Positions 1 through 6,509 of a DNA stretch of 17,678 nucleotides are shown piece by piece. Numbering within the stretch: position 1 is the first letter of the stretch; each line of letters starts with the position of its first letter. The translations under genes were made by a program, and so were the position numbers. The stretch spans positions 1 to 17,678 of the forward strand of contig CAMLSF010000076.1 in the NCBI GenBank assembly GCA_946482615.1, written 5' to 3'. Source of the stretch: an uncultured Chromatiaceae bacterium (GTDB lineage: Bacteria; Pseudomonadota; Gammaproteobacteria; Enterobacterales; Alteromonadaceae). Under the pieces are notes generated by a model, which did no database searches, was not told the origin of the DNA, and saw nothing but the letters and a program-made list of their open reading frames with translations.

Positions 1-55
1 CGATGGTGCCCACGTTAACGTGCGGTTTATTACGTTCGAATTTAGCCTTAGCCAT
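1..55 (-). CDS. tuf: Elongation factor Tu, N-terminal fragment
   Basis: The minus-strand reading from the ATG at 55 gives the characteristic EF-Tu N-terminus (MAKAKFERNKPHVNVGTI), and the gene then runs off the left edge. EF-Tu is the GTPase that delivers aminoacyl-tRNA to the ribosome. It lies directly downstream of four tRNA genes on the same strand, as tufB does in E. coli, so it is probably co-transcribed with them. Upstream of the ATG the only ribosome-binding-like sequence is AAGGGT at about 8 bases. Only 18 codons are visible, so which tuf copy this is rests on the tRNA context. Confidence 0.93.
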   Translation of the reverse strand, partial: MAKAKFERNKPHVNVGTI

Positions 56-131
56 AGATAGACCCTTTTTAGCAAACGGCGGTTGTATGAAATAAGTTAT
101 TTTGATTGTACAGCAAGAGAGGCTTTTAAGA

Positions 132-207
<76 letters not shown>

Positions 208-220
208 AACTTGATCTGTT

Positions 221-297
<77 letters not shown>

Positions 298-323
298 CCT
301 ACTCGTAGCTATTGCACTGAAGA

Positions 324-408
<85 letters not shown>

Positions 409-413
409 ACTAA

Positions 414-489
<76 letters not shown>

Positions 490-506
490 TACGTCAGTGG
501 GTGCGA

Positions 507-535
507 ATTCTAGTGGAATGCCCCACCCCACGCAA
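507..535 (-). promoter_or_regulatory. Promoter of the tRNA-tuf operon
   Basis: On the minus strand, TTGCGT (530-535) and TAGAAT (507-512) are separated by exactly 17 bases. An A/T-rich tract with nine consecutive T residues (about 540-565) lies just upstream and resembles an UP element. The bases after the -10 box (TCGCACCCAC) are C-rich, like the discriminators of stringently controlled rRNA/tRNA promoters. Transcription would start about 12 bases before the first tRNA. That it responds to ppGpp is inference. Confidence 0.72.
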
Positions 536-595
536 CAGGAAATAAAAAAAAACTTATAAATTCCAACCTGAATGCTCAATAAGTACACAAAATGG

Positions 596-1291
596 TCAAT
601 TCGACCGAATATAACGGGCTAATCCCTGAAAGATCAATTGAGGTTCGGGCCGAACTGGCAGATCGGTCAGGTATTTTTGTAAAAGTGGCGCATCACCGCC
701 CGTTAAAATAATCAGTTGCGTTGGTTTAATTGCAAAAGCCTGGCGAATAGCCCCCACCAAGGCAGCAATAGCTCCCTGATACAAAGCTGTGGCAGTATCT
801 GTTGCAGGAGACAGCTGTGCCGTCTCCAGTTCTGCTGAAAATACTTTGGCGGTTTTACTTAATACAGCCTCTTGCTGCAGTTTTTGTCCAGCCAGAATCC
901 AGCCGCCCTGATGCAGACCAGCCGCATTTAACCAGTCAATGGTTAAGGCTGTACCAGCGTCCGCTATTAACAGATCGGTATTGGGATATAACTCTGCAGC
1001 AGCCACTAAAGCCAGCCAGCGATCCACACCCAATAAATGTGGTTGCTGATAACTGTTGCTGACGCCAAAAGCCTGAGCTTCACTTTGTATCTGGATAAAA
1101 GGAATAGCAGATGGGACCTGCTGCCGGATTGCTGACACCCTGCTGTCCGCCGCTACACTGGCGCAGTACACTGCTTTTATTTGCGACCACTGTGCTGTGC
1201 TGATATTTTCCAGTTGTATTTCGGTAAGCTGGCCGGCATCAAATAAACGCGCTTTGCTGCGGCTGTTGCCTATATCCAGTAGTAATTCCAT
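596..1291 (-). CDS. coaX: Type III pantothenate kinase
   Basis: Phosphorylates pantothenate with ATP, the first step of coenzyme A synthesis, in the cytoplasm. The protein has the ASKHA-fold signatures of CoaX: DIGNS at residues 6-10 (phosphate loop), GVDR at 88-91 with the catalytic Asp, and DAGTA at 111-115. At 231 residues it is slightly shorter than the typical 240-260. The ATG at 1291 is chosen because it shares one base with the birA stop (TGATG) and has AAGG seven bases upstream; a GTG at 1294 would add one residue but sits too close to that site. It is the last gene of murB-birA-coaX. E. coli carries the unrelated type I kinase coaA at this position. No clear hairpin terminator follows; the tRNA promoter begins about 60 bases downstream. 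Confidence 0.95.
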   Translation of the reverse strand: MELLLDIGNSRSKARLFDAGQLTEIQLENISTAQWSQIKAVYCASVAADSRVSAIRQQVPSAIPFIQIQSEAQAFGVSNSYQQPHLLGVDRWLALVAAAELYPNTDLLIADAGTALTIDWLNAAGLHQGGWILAGQKLQQEAVLSKTAKVFSAELETAQLSPATDTATALYQGAIAALVGAIRQAFAIKPTQLIILTGGDAPLLQKYLTDLPVRPEPQLIFQGLARYIRSN

Positions 1292-2295
1292 CACAGTGCC
1301 TTTCTTAAGCTAAGTTCACCACCATAAAAGCTTTGCTTCTGACCATTGATCTCCAGCACCAGCCCACCTTGCGCATCCACACCAGCACAAAGACCCGTCA
1401 TAGTTTGACTACCACTGGATAAAGTGACTTGCTCACCGGCAAATTGATCCAGCAGATTAAACTCCTGCACATAACCGGCAAACCCCTGCTGGCTAAACTG
1501 TTGTAATTCCAGCACCAGCTGATGCTGCAACAACGCCACCAGTAGATTTCGGTCTATCGGCTTACCCAAAGCCGAAGTCAGATCAGCCCAGGGCTGGTCC
1601 ACAGCTTTGTCGGTTTGATCCGGCATACGAATATTCAGGCCTAACCCTATCACCACATCACACTGAGCATGAGTTTGCCCTGCCAGTTCAACTAAAATGC
1701 CACCGAGTTTTTTATGCTCCAGATACAAATCATTGGGCCACTTCAGCCGGACCGGTAACTGCCATTGTTGTTGCAACACTTTAGCAACGGCGAGCCCTAC
1801 CACTAAACTTAACCCCATAGCGGCCTGAATGCCCTGTTCCAGTTGCCAGTACATTGAAAAATATAAATTGCAGCCAAAAGGCGAAAACCATTGTTTGCCA
1901 CGCCGTCCCCGGCCCGCGGTCTGAGCTTCAGCCACCAGCACAGCGCCTTTTTCCAGTACCACACCTTCTTTTAGCTTATGCATCAACTGACTATTGGTGG
2001 AGTCCGTGACGGACTGCACCCACACCGGGGCCTGCTGCAGTTGCACTGCTTTAATGAAGGCAGCATCCAGTAACTGCACAGGCTGAGCCAAACGATAACC
2101 TTTGCCTTTAATTTTGTATAAGTCCAGGCCATACTGTTGCAACTGTTCCAGATGTTTAGCCACAGCGGTGCGGCTAATACCTAACTGCTCACCCAACCAC
2201 TGCCCGGAGCACAAAGCGCCATCGGCCAGATAATGCACCAGCTGCCGTTGTACAATCAGACTATGAGGTAAAGTTTTGCGTGCTTCACTGGCCAA
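1291..2295 (-). CDS. birA: Biotin--[acetyl-CoA-carboxylase] ligase / biotin repressor
   Basis: Activates biotin to biotinyl-AMP and attaches it to the biotin carrier protein of acetyl-CoA carboxylase. The N-terminal helix-turn-helix (about residues 29-56) indicates that, as in E. coli, it may also repress biotin synthesis genes. The catalytic core has GRGRRG at 128-133 (adenylate-binding loop) and KWPND with K184, followed by KLGGILVE; the C-terminal SH3-like part is present. The start is uncertain. I chose the TTG at 2295 (334 aa) because GAGG lies nine bases upstream, it overlaps the murB end by only 11 bases, and it gives nearly the E. coli length (321). A further TTG at 2340 would add 15 residues that are a frame-shifted copy of murB coding sequence. 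Its stop overlaps the coaX start. Confidence 0.95.
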   Translation of the reverse strand: MASEARKTLPHSLIVQRQLVHYLADGALCSGQWLGEQLGISRTAVAKHLEQLQQYGLDLYKIKGKGYRLAQPVQLLDAAFIKAVQLQQAPVWVQSVTDSTNSQLMHKLKEGVVLEKGAVLVAEAQTAGRGRRGKQWFSPFGCNLYFSMYWQLEQGIQAAMGLSLVVGLAVAKVLQQQWQLPVRLKWPNDLYLEHKKLGGILVELAGQTHAQCDVVIGLGLNIRMPDQTDKAVDQPWADLTSALGKPIDRNLLVALLQHQLVLELQQFSQQGFAGYVQEFNLLDQFAGEQVTLSSGSQTMTGLCAGVDAQGGLVLEINGQKQSFYGGELSLRKAL

Positions 2296-3277
2296 GTAAG
2301 CGCACCTCGGGTTCCAGTTGAACTGCAAAGGCTGTTGCAACTTTTTGCTGTATTAAGCTGATCATCTGCAGCAACTCTGCGGCTGTGCCCTGACCAAAAT
2401 TCACCAGCACCAGCGCCTGTTTTTCATAACAACCGACATCACCAATGCGCTGCCCTTTTAACCCCACTTGTTCTATCAGCCAGCCAGCCGCCAGTTTCAC
2501 CATTCCATCCGCTTGTGGGTAAAAAGGCATAGCCGGATAACGCGACTGAATGGCTTCAAAGACAGAGTGACTCACCACAGGGTTTTTAAAAAAGCTGCCG
2601 CAGTTAGGCAAGGCAGCAGGATCAGGTAATTTGGACTGGCGCACAGCAATAACAGCTTGTGCCACTTCAGCGACAGAGCTGTGCTCAGTTAAATGCTCTA
2701 ATCCTTTGTAGCCTAATTTCGGCTGCCCTTGTTTTTTCAGTGTCAGCCCCAGAGCCACAATCACGCCCTGACCAGCAAGAGCCGTTTTGAAAATACTGTC
2801 GCGGTAGCCAAAACCACAGTCGCTTTTACTTAAACGCTGTACTGCACGGCTTTGCCAATGGAAAAAATCGACGTAGTCGCAACAATCCGCCAACTCGGCA
2901 CCATAAGCACCTATGTTTTGCACCGGAGCTGCACCTACAGAGCCTGGGATCAGAGACAAATTTTCCAGTCCCCACCAGCCCTGAGCCACTGTCCAACTGA
3001 CCAGTTGGTGCCAGTTATCCCCTGCTTCTATATGCAGCTGTACCTGATACTCGTCTTCTGCCAACAGAGTCCGGCTGTTGGCTAAATAACGCAAAATCGT
3101 CTGTGTTTGATCAGTCAGAAAAATACTGTTACTGCCCTCGCCCAACAACAAAGGAGTGGTTGTGGGCTGATAAGCTGTTAATTCAGCTAAAGACTCCAGC
3201 TCAACTAATTCTGCAAGCTGTGTATCCAGGGCAAAAGTGGAATAGGGTTTTGCAGAGAGCTGCTGTAACAGACGCAT
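2285..3277 (-). CDS. murB: UDP-N-acetylenolpyruvoylglucosamine reductase
   Basis: FAD- and NADPH-dependent reductase that makes UDP-N-acetylmuramate, the second committed step of peptidoglycan precursor synthesis. Visible signatures are GEGSN at 47-51 (FAD site), NIGAYG at 121-126, GYRDSIFK with R159, NCGSFFKNP with the proton-donating S228, and the C-terminal LEPEV glutamate; this is the E. coli type I architecture. The ATG at 3277 gives 330 residues (E. coli 342). The reading frame is open further upstream through non-ATG codons, but a good promoter at 3306-3334 lies inside that extension, so the ATG is preferred even though no Shine-Dalgarno is obvious. It is the first gene of murB-birA-coaX and is divergent from fadM. 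Confidence 0.97.
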   Translation of the reverse strand: MRLLQQLSAKPYSTFALDTQLAELVELESLAELTAYQPTTTPLLLGEGSNSIFLTDQTQTILRYLANSRTLLAEDEYQVQLHIEAGDNWHQLVSWTVAQGWWGLENLSLIPGSVGAAPVQNIGAYGAELADCCDYVDFFHWQSRAVQRLSKSDCGFGYRDSIFKTALAGQGVIVALGLTLKKQGQPKLGYKGLEHLTEHSSVAEVAQAVIAVRQSKLPDPAALPNCGSFFKNPVVSHSVFEAIQSRYPAMPFYPQADGMVKLAAGWLIEQVGLKGQRIGDVGCYEKQALVLVNFGQGTAAELLQMISLIQQKVATAFAVQLEPEVRLLGQ

Positions 3278-3305
3278 AAAAGTACCAAAGGACAAAAGTA
3301 GGGTT

Positions 3306-3334
3306 ATTCTACTGGTTCCGGCGCAGCAGGCCAA
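3306..3334 (-). promoter_or_regulatory. Promoter of murB-birA-coaX
   Basis: On the minus strand TTGGCC (3329-3334) and TAGAAT (3306-3311) are separated by 17 bases, with a run of seven T just upstream of the -35 box. The start point would be near 3299, about 20 bases before the murB ATG at 3277. This supports that start over the upstream TTG codons in the same frame. Confidence 0.65.
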
Positions 3335-3402
3335 AAAAATCTCTGCCCTGACCAACAAAAACCTCGTTAACCCTGCTTAAAAACTATGGCATCATAAGGC
3401 GA

Positions 3403-3419
3403 AACAGGTCCAACCAGAG
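3403..3419 (+). promoter_or_regulatory. Candidate FadR operator of fadM
   Basis: The 17 bases AACAGGTCCAACCAGAG match the E. coli fadB-type FadR site ATCTGGTCCGACCAGAT at 13 positions by my alignment and keep the GGTC-CN-ACC core. The site ends six bases before the fadM ATG and covers part of its AGAGAG ribosome-binding region. A weak promoter (TTAACC at 3367-3372, 17 bases, CATCAT at 3390-3395) would place the start point just at the left edge of the site, so a bound protein would repress. In E. coli, fadM belongs to the FadR regulon. No FadR gene is in the window, so this is inference. Confidence 0.55.
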
Positions 3420-3425
3420 AGTTTT

Positions 3426-3845
3426 ATGTTACATCACACCTATATCAAAGTCCGGGGTTATCACCTGGACGGTTATCAGCACGTCAATAACGCCCGCTAC
3501 TTAGAGTTTCTGGAGGAAGCGCGCTGGGGTTATCTGGAACAGCATGGCGATATCGAACATTTTGAGCAGCTGGGTCTGGCCTGGGTCATAGTTAACATCA
3601 ATATCAATTACAGGGCTCAGGCCACTATGGGCCAGCAACTGCGTATTGATACTGAATTCAGCGCTATTAATACCAAAAGCTCTGTCATTCATCAGAAAAT
3701 CTGGCTGGATGGCACCGACAGCCTGGTGGCTGACGCCAATATCACTTTTGTTTGCTTAGACAAAAAAACTGGCCGCGCGGTGGTGATTGAAGGCGATTTA
3801 AAAAACCGTCTGGAGCCGCGGCTGGCCAACCCAATCACTCTCTGA
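3426..3845 (+). CDS. fadM: Long-chain acyl-CoA thioesterase (hotdog fold)
   Basis: Hydrolyses long-chain acyl-CoA to free acid and CoA, supporting beta-oxidation of fatty acids that yield poorly metabolised intermediates. The 139-residue protein is a single 4HBT hotdog domain. Its N-terminal block (KVRGYHLDGYQHVNNARYLE, residues 8-27, with D15 and H19) is almost identical to E. coli FadM/YbaW, and the NININY segment near residue 57 and ITFVCLD near 104 also match. Length agrees with the family (132 in E. coli). The ATG at 3426 has AGAGAG five bases upstream. The gene is monocistronic: murB is divergent on the left, and a shared terminator separates it from the convergent gene on the right. 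Confidence 0.93.
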   Translation: MLHHTYIKVRGYHLDGYQHVNNARYLEFLEEARWGYLEQHGDIEHFEQLGLAWVIVNININYRAQATMGQQLRIDTEFSAINTKSSVIHQKIWLDGTDSLVADANITFVCLDKKTGRAVVIEGDLKNRLEPRLANPITL

Positions 3846-3852
3846 GCCGGAA

Positions 3853-3874
3853 AAAAGCCAGTCCTTTGGCTTTT
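3853..3874. terminator. Bidirectional intrinsic terminator
   Basis: AAAAGCCA (3853-3860), a six-base loop and TGGCTTTT (3867-3874) form a perfect 8-bp hairpin whose outer pairs supply the T tract in both directions, with further A residues at 3851-3852. It lies 8 bases after the fadM stop and 19 bases beyond the stop of the convergent cyanophycinase-like gene, so it can end both transcripts. Confidence 0.75.
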
Positions 3875-3882
3875 GCTCTCCA

Positions 3883-3908
3883 CACCAGTCCGTTAATACG
3901 GGCTGGTG
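3883..3908. repeat. Inverted repeat across a stop codon
   Basis: CACCAGTCCG (3883-3892) and CGGGCTGGTG (3899-3908) form a 10-bp inverted repeat with one imperfect pair and a six-base loop (TTAATA) that contains the TAA stop of the minus-strand peptidase gene. It sits next to the terminator hairpin at 3853-3874 on the same transcript and may be a second 3'-end structure. The inner mismatch is C-A on the minus strand, so the RNA hairpin there would be slightly weaker. Confidence 0.5.
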
Positions 3909-5275
3909 GGGGTATAGAAACTGGCTTTACTGCCATCCAGACTGATACGGGTAGGCACTATAGAGGTGGTGTTATTGATTAGGTTGTACTGATCGCCACT
4001 GACCAGTTTGTAACGCAGCAGATTATTCACCTTTACAGGCAAACCACAGCTGGTTTGGACATACTGAGTCTGAGCGTCCGATTTCAGGATATAGACTTCA
4101 TTAGTCCCATCCACTACGCCCTGGCCTGCACTGTTGATAAACAACGACGTGGCTTCTGATATGGCCACGACACGGCTGGCAGCGCCCACTTTGGCCTGAA
4201 ACACCATGGAACGCCCCATCCGGTCACGCTGACGGAAGTGAGTATCGTTGATCACCCCTTGCAACGCAGGGAAATTCAGGAAACCTGTGCTGATATTGAT
4301 AGTTTCATGACAGAAATCTGTTACAGCTTCAGCACTGATAGCACCAGCTACTCCATCCGGATCGTAAATATGCTGACTCAGCACATGATCGCCTGCTGAA
4401 GTGCCACCTACCACACCACCTTTGTCATACACATGCTGGATAGCTGACTGCACTTTAGTGCCTTTCCAGGCATTCAGATAAGCCGACTGATCCCCACCAG
4501 CTAACCAGACAAACTCAGCCGAGCGAATGGCCCAGTCGACATAATCCGAATTGGCCTTGGTGACAGTGTCAACGATGATGGTTTCGACCGAAGATGCGTT
4601 GGTTAACCCCTGCAGATAGGTGTTATAGGCATTGGTACCCGCAGTGCGCAGCACCACTATATTACCGCCCTGAATATGTGGGCCTACCCTCAAGCTAAAG
4701 GCATTATCCACGTCCGTACCACCACCCATCAGCAACAAGGCAGGATTGGTTAAAGTGACACAAGTGTCAGTGCCAGCTCCCGTCATATAACTGGTCAAAT
4801 TACTGGGTTTAGATGGTCTTGCCCCATAGTTACAACCTGAGGTTGGCGGTGGATTTTCGCCACCACCGGCGCTGCCAACAAAATTGGCGGTCAGCTGGTA
4901 AGTTCCTGTGCCACTGTACCGGGTGACTTTGATGTAATGACGCCCAGCCGGAGAGGCGGTATAAGTACCGGTTTCCGGGTTAGCACTGCTTTGCCCTGAC
5001 AGAATATAACTGCCGGAGCTGCGATACAGATACCAGTCAAAGTCTTTGCCTGAGCCATGACTTAAACTGACACTAATATCCCCTGTTGCTGTGGTATCAA
5101 AATAATACCAGTCCACATCCGAACTGCTGCCTATGCTGGCGGCTACCGCTGTGCCACTGCATAAGGCACCATCAGCTGTGCCTTCGGTATTATTGCTTTC
5201 ACTTTCTTGTTGCAAACAGGCGAAGCTGTGGCTGCAAAATAGCAGCGCCAACACGCCTAAGAGAGGTGCTTTCAT
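3893..5275 (-). CDS. Secreted cyanophycinase-like serine peptidase (S51) with PPC domain
   Basis: Predicted exopeptidase of the cyanophycinase family, which cleaves the Asp-Arg storage polymer cyanophycin to dipeptides. Residues 1-19 are a signal peptide (Lys-2, hydrophobic core, SFA before Cys-20); Cys-20 does not fit a lipobox, so export by signal peptidase I is likely. A pre-peptidase C-terminal (PPC) beta domain spans about 43-132, then a Gly/Pro linker (133-147). The S51 domain (about 150-400) has GGGTD at 184-188, GGDQ at 260-263, the nucleophile motif GTSAG with S293, DTHFRQRDRMGR with H346, and E374 in AISEAT. The ATG at 5275 (460 aa) has AGGA nine bases upstream; an in-frame upstream extension would spoil the signal peptide. 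Neighbours do not suggest a pathway and no cyanophycin synthetase is present, so an extracellular substrate is inferred. The exact substrate is unproven. Confidence 0.85.
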   Translation of the reverse strand: MKAPLLGVLALLFCSHSFACLQQESESNNTEGTADGALCSGTAVAASIGSSSDVDWYYFDTTATGDISVSLSHGSGKDFDWYLYRSSGSYILSGQSSANPETGTYTASPAGRHYIKVTRYSGTGTYQLTANFVGSAGGGENPPPTSGCNYGARPSKPSNLTSYMTGAGTDTCVTLTNPALLLMGGGTDVDNAFSLRVGPHIQGGNIVVLRTAGTNAYNTYLQGLTNASSVETIIVDTVTKANSDYVDWAIRSAEFVWLAGGDQSAYLNAWKGTKVQSAIQHVYDKGGVVGGTSAGDHVLSQHIYDPDGVAGAISAEAVTDFCHETINISTGFLNFPALQGVINDTHFRQRDRMGRSMVFQAKVGAASRVVAISEATSLFINSAGQGVVDGTNEVYILKSDAQTQYVQTSCGLPVKVNNLLRYKLVSGDQYNLINNTTSIVPTRISLDGSKASFYTPTSPY

Positions 5276-5671
5276 TTTTATTTTCCTGCTTCTTTTTATG
5301 GTTTCAAAAAGGCCAATAGGCCAGGGTTTTACAGGCAGCCGCAAAGCTGCATATAAAATTCGGTCAGATTAATTGCGGATATCTATTCGTCGAACCACTC
5401 GGATAAGTGGTAATCAGTGGAGCACGCATGCAGATTTGCCGGAGCTGCTGTCCGGGCAAATGTTACTGAGCAAGCGTGGATTGAAGTCATAAAGTGTCAA
5501 AACTAAATAAGCGATGTCATTCAATATTTATGCTTTTGCATGATCTGTCAAGGCGAAATAATGAACGCCCATGGGTCCTTTGATAAAACTGCGCATTGAC
5601 CGCAAACCTCATGACAACCAAAGCAGGCCTATGTAAAGCTAAGTAGATGTCAAACAACAAGAGTCACAAAT
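5276..5671. other. Noncoding divergent intergenic region with small hairpins
   Basis: This stretch of nearly 400 bases separates the cyanophycinase-like gene (-) from csaA (+). I see no convincing gene in it. It holds a hairpin CCACT/AGTGG (5395-5410) and a stronger one at 5434-5461, where ATTTGCC-GGA pairs with TCC-GGCAAAT around a GCTGCTG loop with one bulged G. A forward TTTACA-18-TATAAA promoter-like pair lies at about 5329-5358, far from csaA. No terminator T tract follows either hairpin. Confidence 0.5.
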
Positions 5672-6010
5672 ATGGAATTAATTAGCTGGGAAGACTTTAG
5701 TGCAGTTGAACTCCGAGTCGGTACTGTCATTGAAGTGACGGATTTCCCGGAGGCACGCAAAGCTGCTTATAAACTTAAAGTCGATTTTGGCGCTGATCTG
5801 GGGGTGAAACAATCCAGTGCCCAAATCACTACCGTCTACAGCAAAGAGCAGTTGCTGGGGAAGCAAGTGATTGGGGTGGTGAATTTCCCAACCAAGCAAA
5901 TAGGTCCTTTTCGCTCTGAATGCCTGATCACAGGCTTTTACCGTCCGGATGGCGCTGTGGTATTGGCAGTACCTGAACAAGAAGTGCCCAATGGCAGTAA
6001 ATTAGCCTAA
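5672..6010 (+). CDS. csaA: tRNA-binding protein CsaA
   Basis: A 112-residue single-domain protein with the OB fold of the tRNA-binding domain (EMAP II / methionyl-tRNA synthetase C-terminal type). CsaA of Bacillus was described as a protein-secretion chaperone, and its homologues bind tRNA. Motifs typical of CsaA are visible: LRVGTVIEV near residue 14, [11 protein letters not shown] near 25, [10 protein letters not shown] near 44, [15 protein letters not shown] near 69, and the C-terminal VPNGSKL. Length is that of the family (about 110). The ATG at 5672 has only a weak AAGAG upstream. The stop overlaps the convergent glycosylase gene by nine bases, leaving no room for a terminator between them. 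Confidence 0.93.
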   Translation: MELISWEDFSAVELRVGTVIEVTDFPEARKAAYKLKVDFGADLGVKQSSAQITTVYSKEQLLGKQVIGVVNFPTKQIGPFRSECLITGFYRPDGAVVLAVPEQEVPNGSKLA

Positions 6011-6508
6011 AGCCTTAGCCCATAACTCAAGCTTCTGCTCTTTGCTTTGGCTGGCATGGGCCGGGCTGCTGGAGGGCAGCTGAACATACTTTATGTCTGT
6101 GCGGTGTTTCAGCAGAGGCAATAGATGCCTTTTAAACTCTTCAGCTGCTTTGGCGCCGTTAAAACACACCTTTAGGATCTGCGGCTGTGCGTCCAGCAGT
6201 TGTGGTATTGCATTACAAATCACACTGCTTTTTTTAATGGCACTGTCCAGACTACCGGGCCGCTCACAATGTGCTATCACATCCCACAAAGCTATACCTT
6301 GCTCCGTCAGTAACTGACAACGCTGCTGATACCCAAGCTCAACCGGAATGCCAAAGAGTTGCTGCATAAAAGGCCAGAATAAATTTCGTGGGTGGGCGTA
6401 ATACCGTTGTTCAAGCAAAGAAGCGGCGCCCGGCATACTGCCAAGCAACAAGAGACGAGGCCTGACACCTATGACCGGAGCCAGGCCTGTTAATAACTCA
6501 GAACTCAT
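6002..6508 (-). CDS. Hypoxanthine/uracil-DNA glycosylase (UDG family 6)
   Basis: Base-excision repair enzyme of the uracil-DNA glycosylase superfamily, family 6 (HDG type), expected to remove deaminated adenine (hypoxanthine) and possibly uracil from DNA. The 168 residues contain the family's GSMPGAAS motif at 23-30, [10 protein letters not shown] at 37-46 with the Asn (N42) that aligns with the catalytic Asn described for the archaeal enzyme, an LWDV segment at 74-77, and the C-terminal LPSSSPAHA at 144-152. The ATG at 6508 lies one base after the hemY stop and has no Shine-Dalgarno, so translation is probably coupled to hemY. It is the last gene of the haem operon; a functional link to haem synthesis is not evident. 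Confidence 0.88.
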   Translation of the reverse strand: MSSELLTGLAPVIGVRPRLLLLGSMPGAASLLEQRYYAHPRNLFWPFMQQLFGIPVELGYQQRCQLLTEQGIALWDVIAHCERPGSLDSAIKKSSVICNAIPQLLDAQPQILKVCFNGAKAAEEFKRHLLPLLKHRTDIKYVQLPSSSPAHASQSKEQKLELWAKALG

Positions 6509-6509
6509 A

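Noticed and set aside
2852..3085. Plus-strand open frame opposite murB
   Set aside because: Antisense to a conserved enzyme, no homology recognised and no ribosome-binding site.
5329..5358. Promoter-like pair TTTACA-18-TATAAA on the plus strand
   Set aside because: It lies about 310 bases from csaA, with hairpins in between and no gene directly downstream. Chance matches are common in such sequence.
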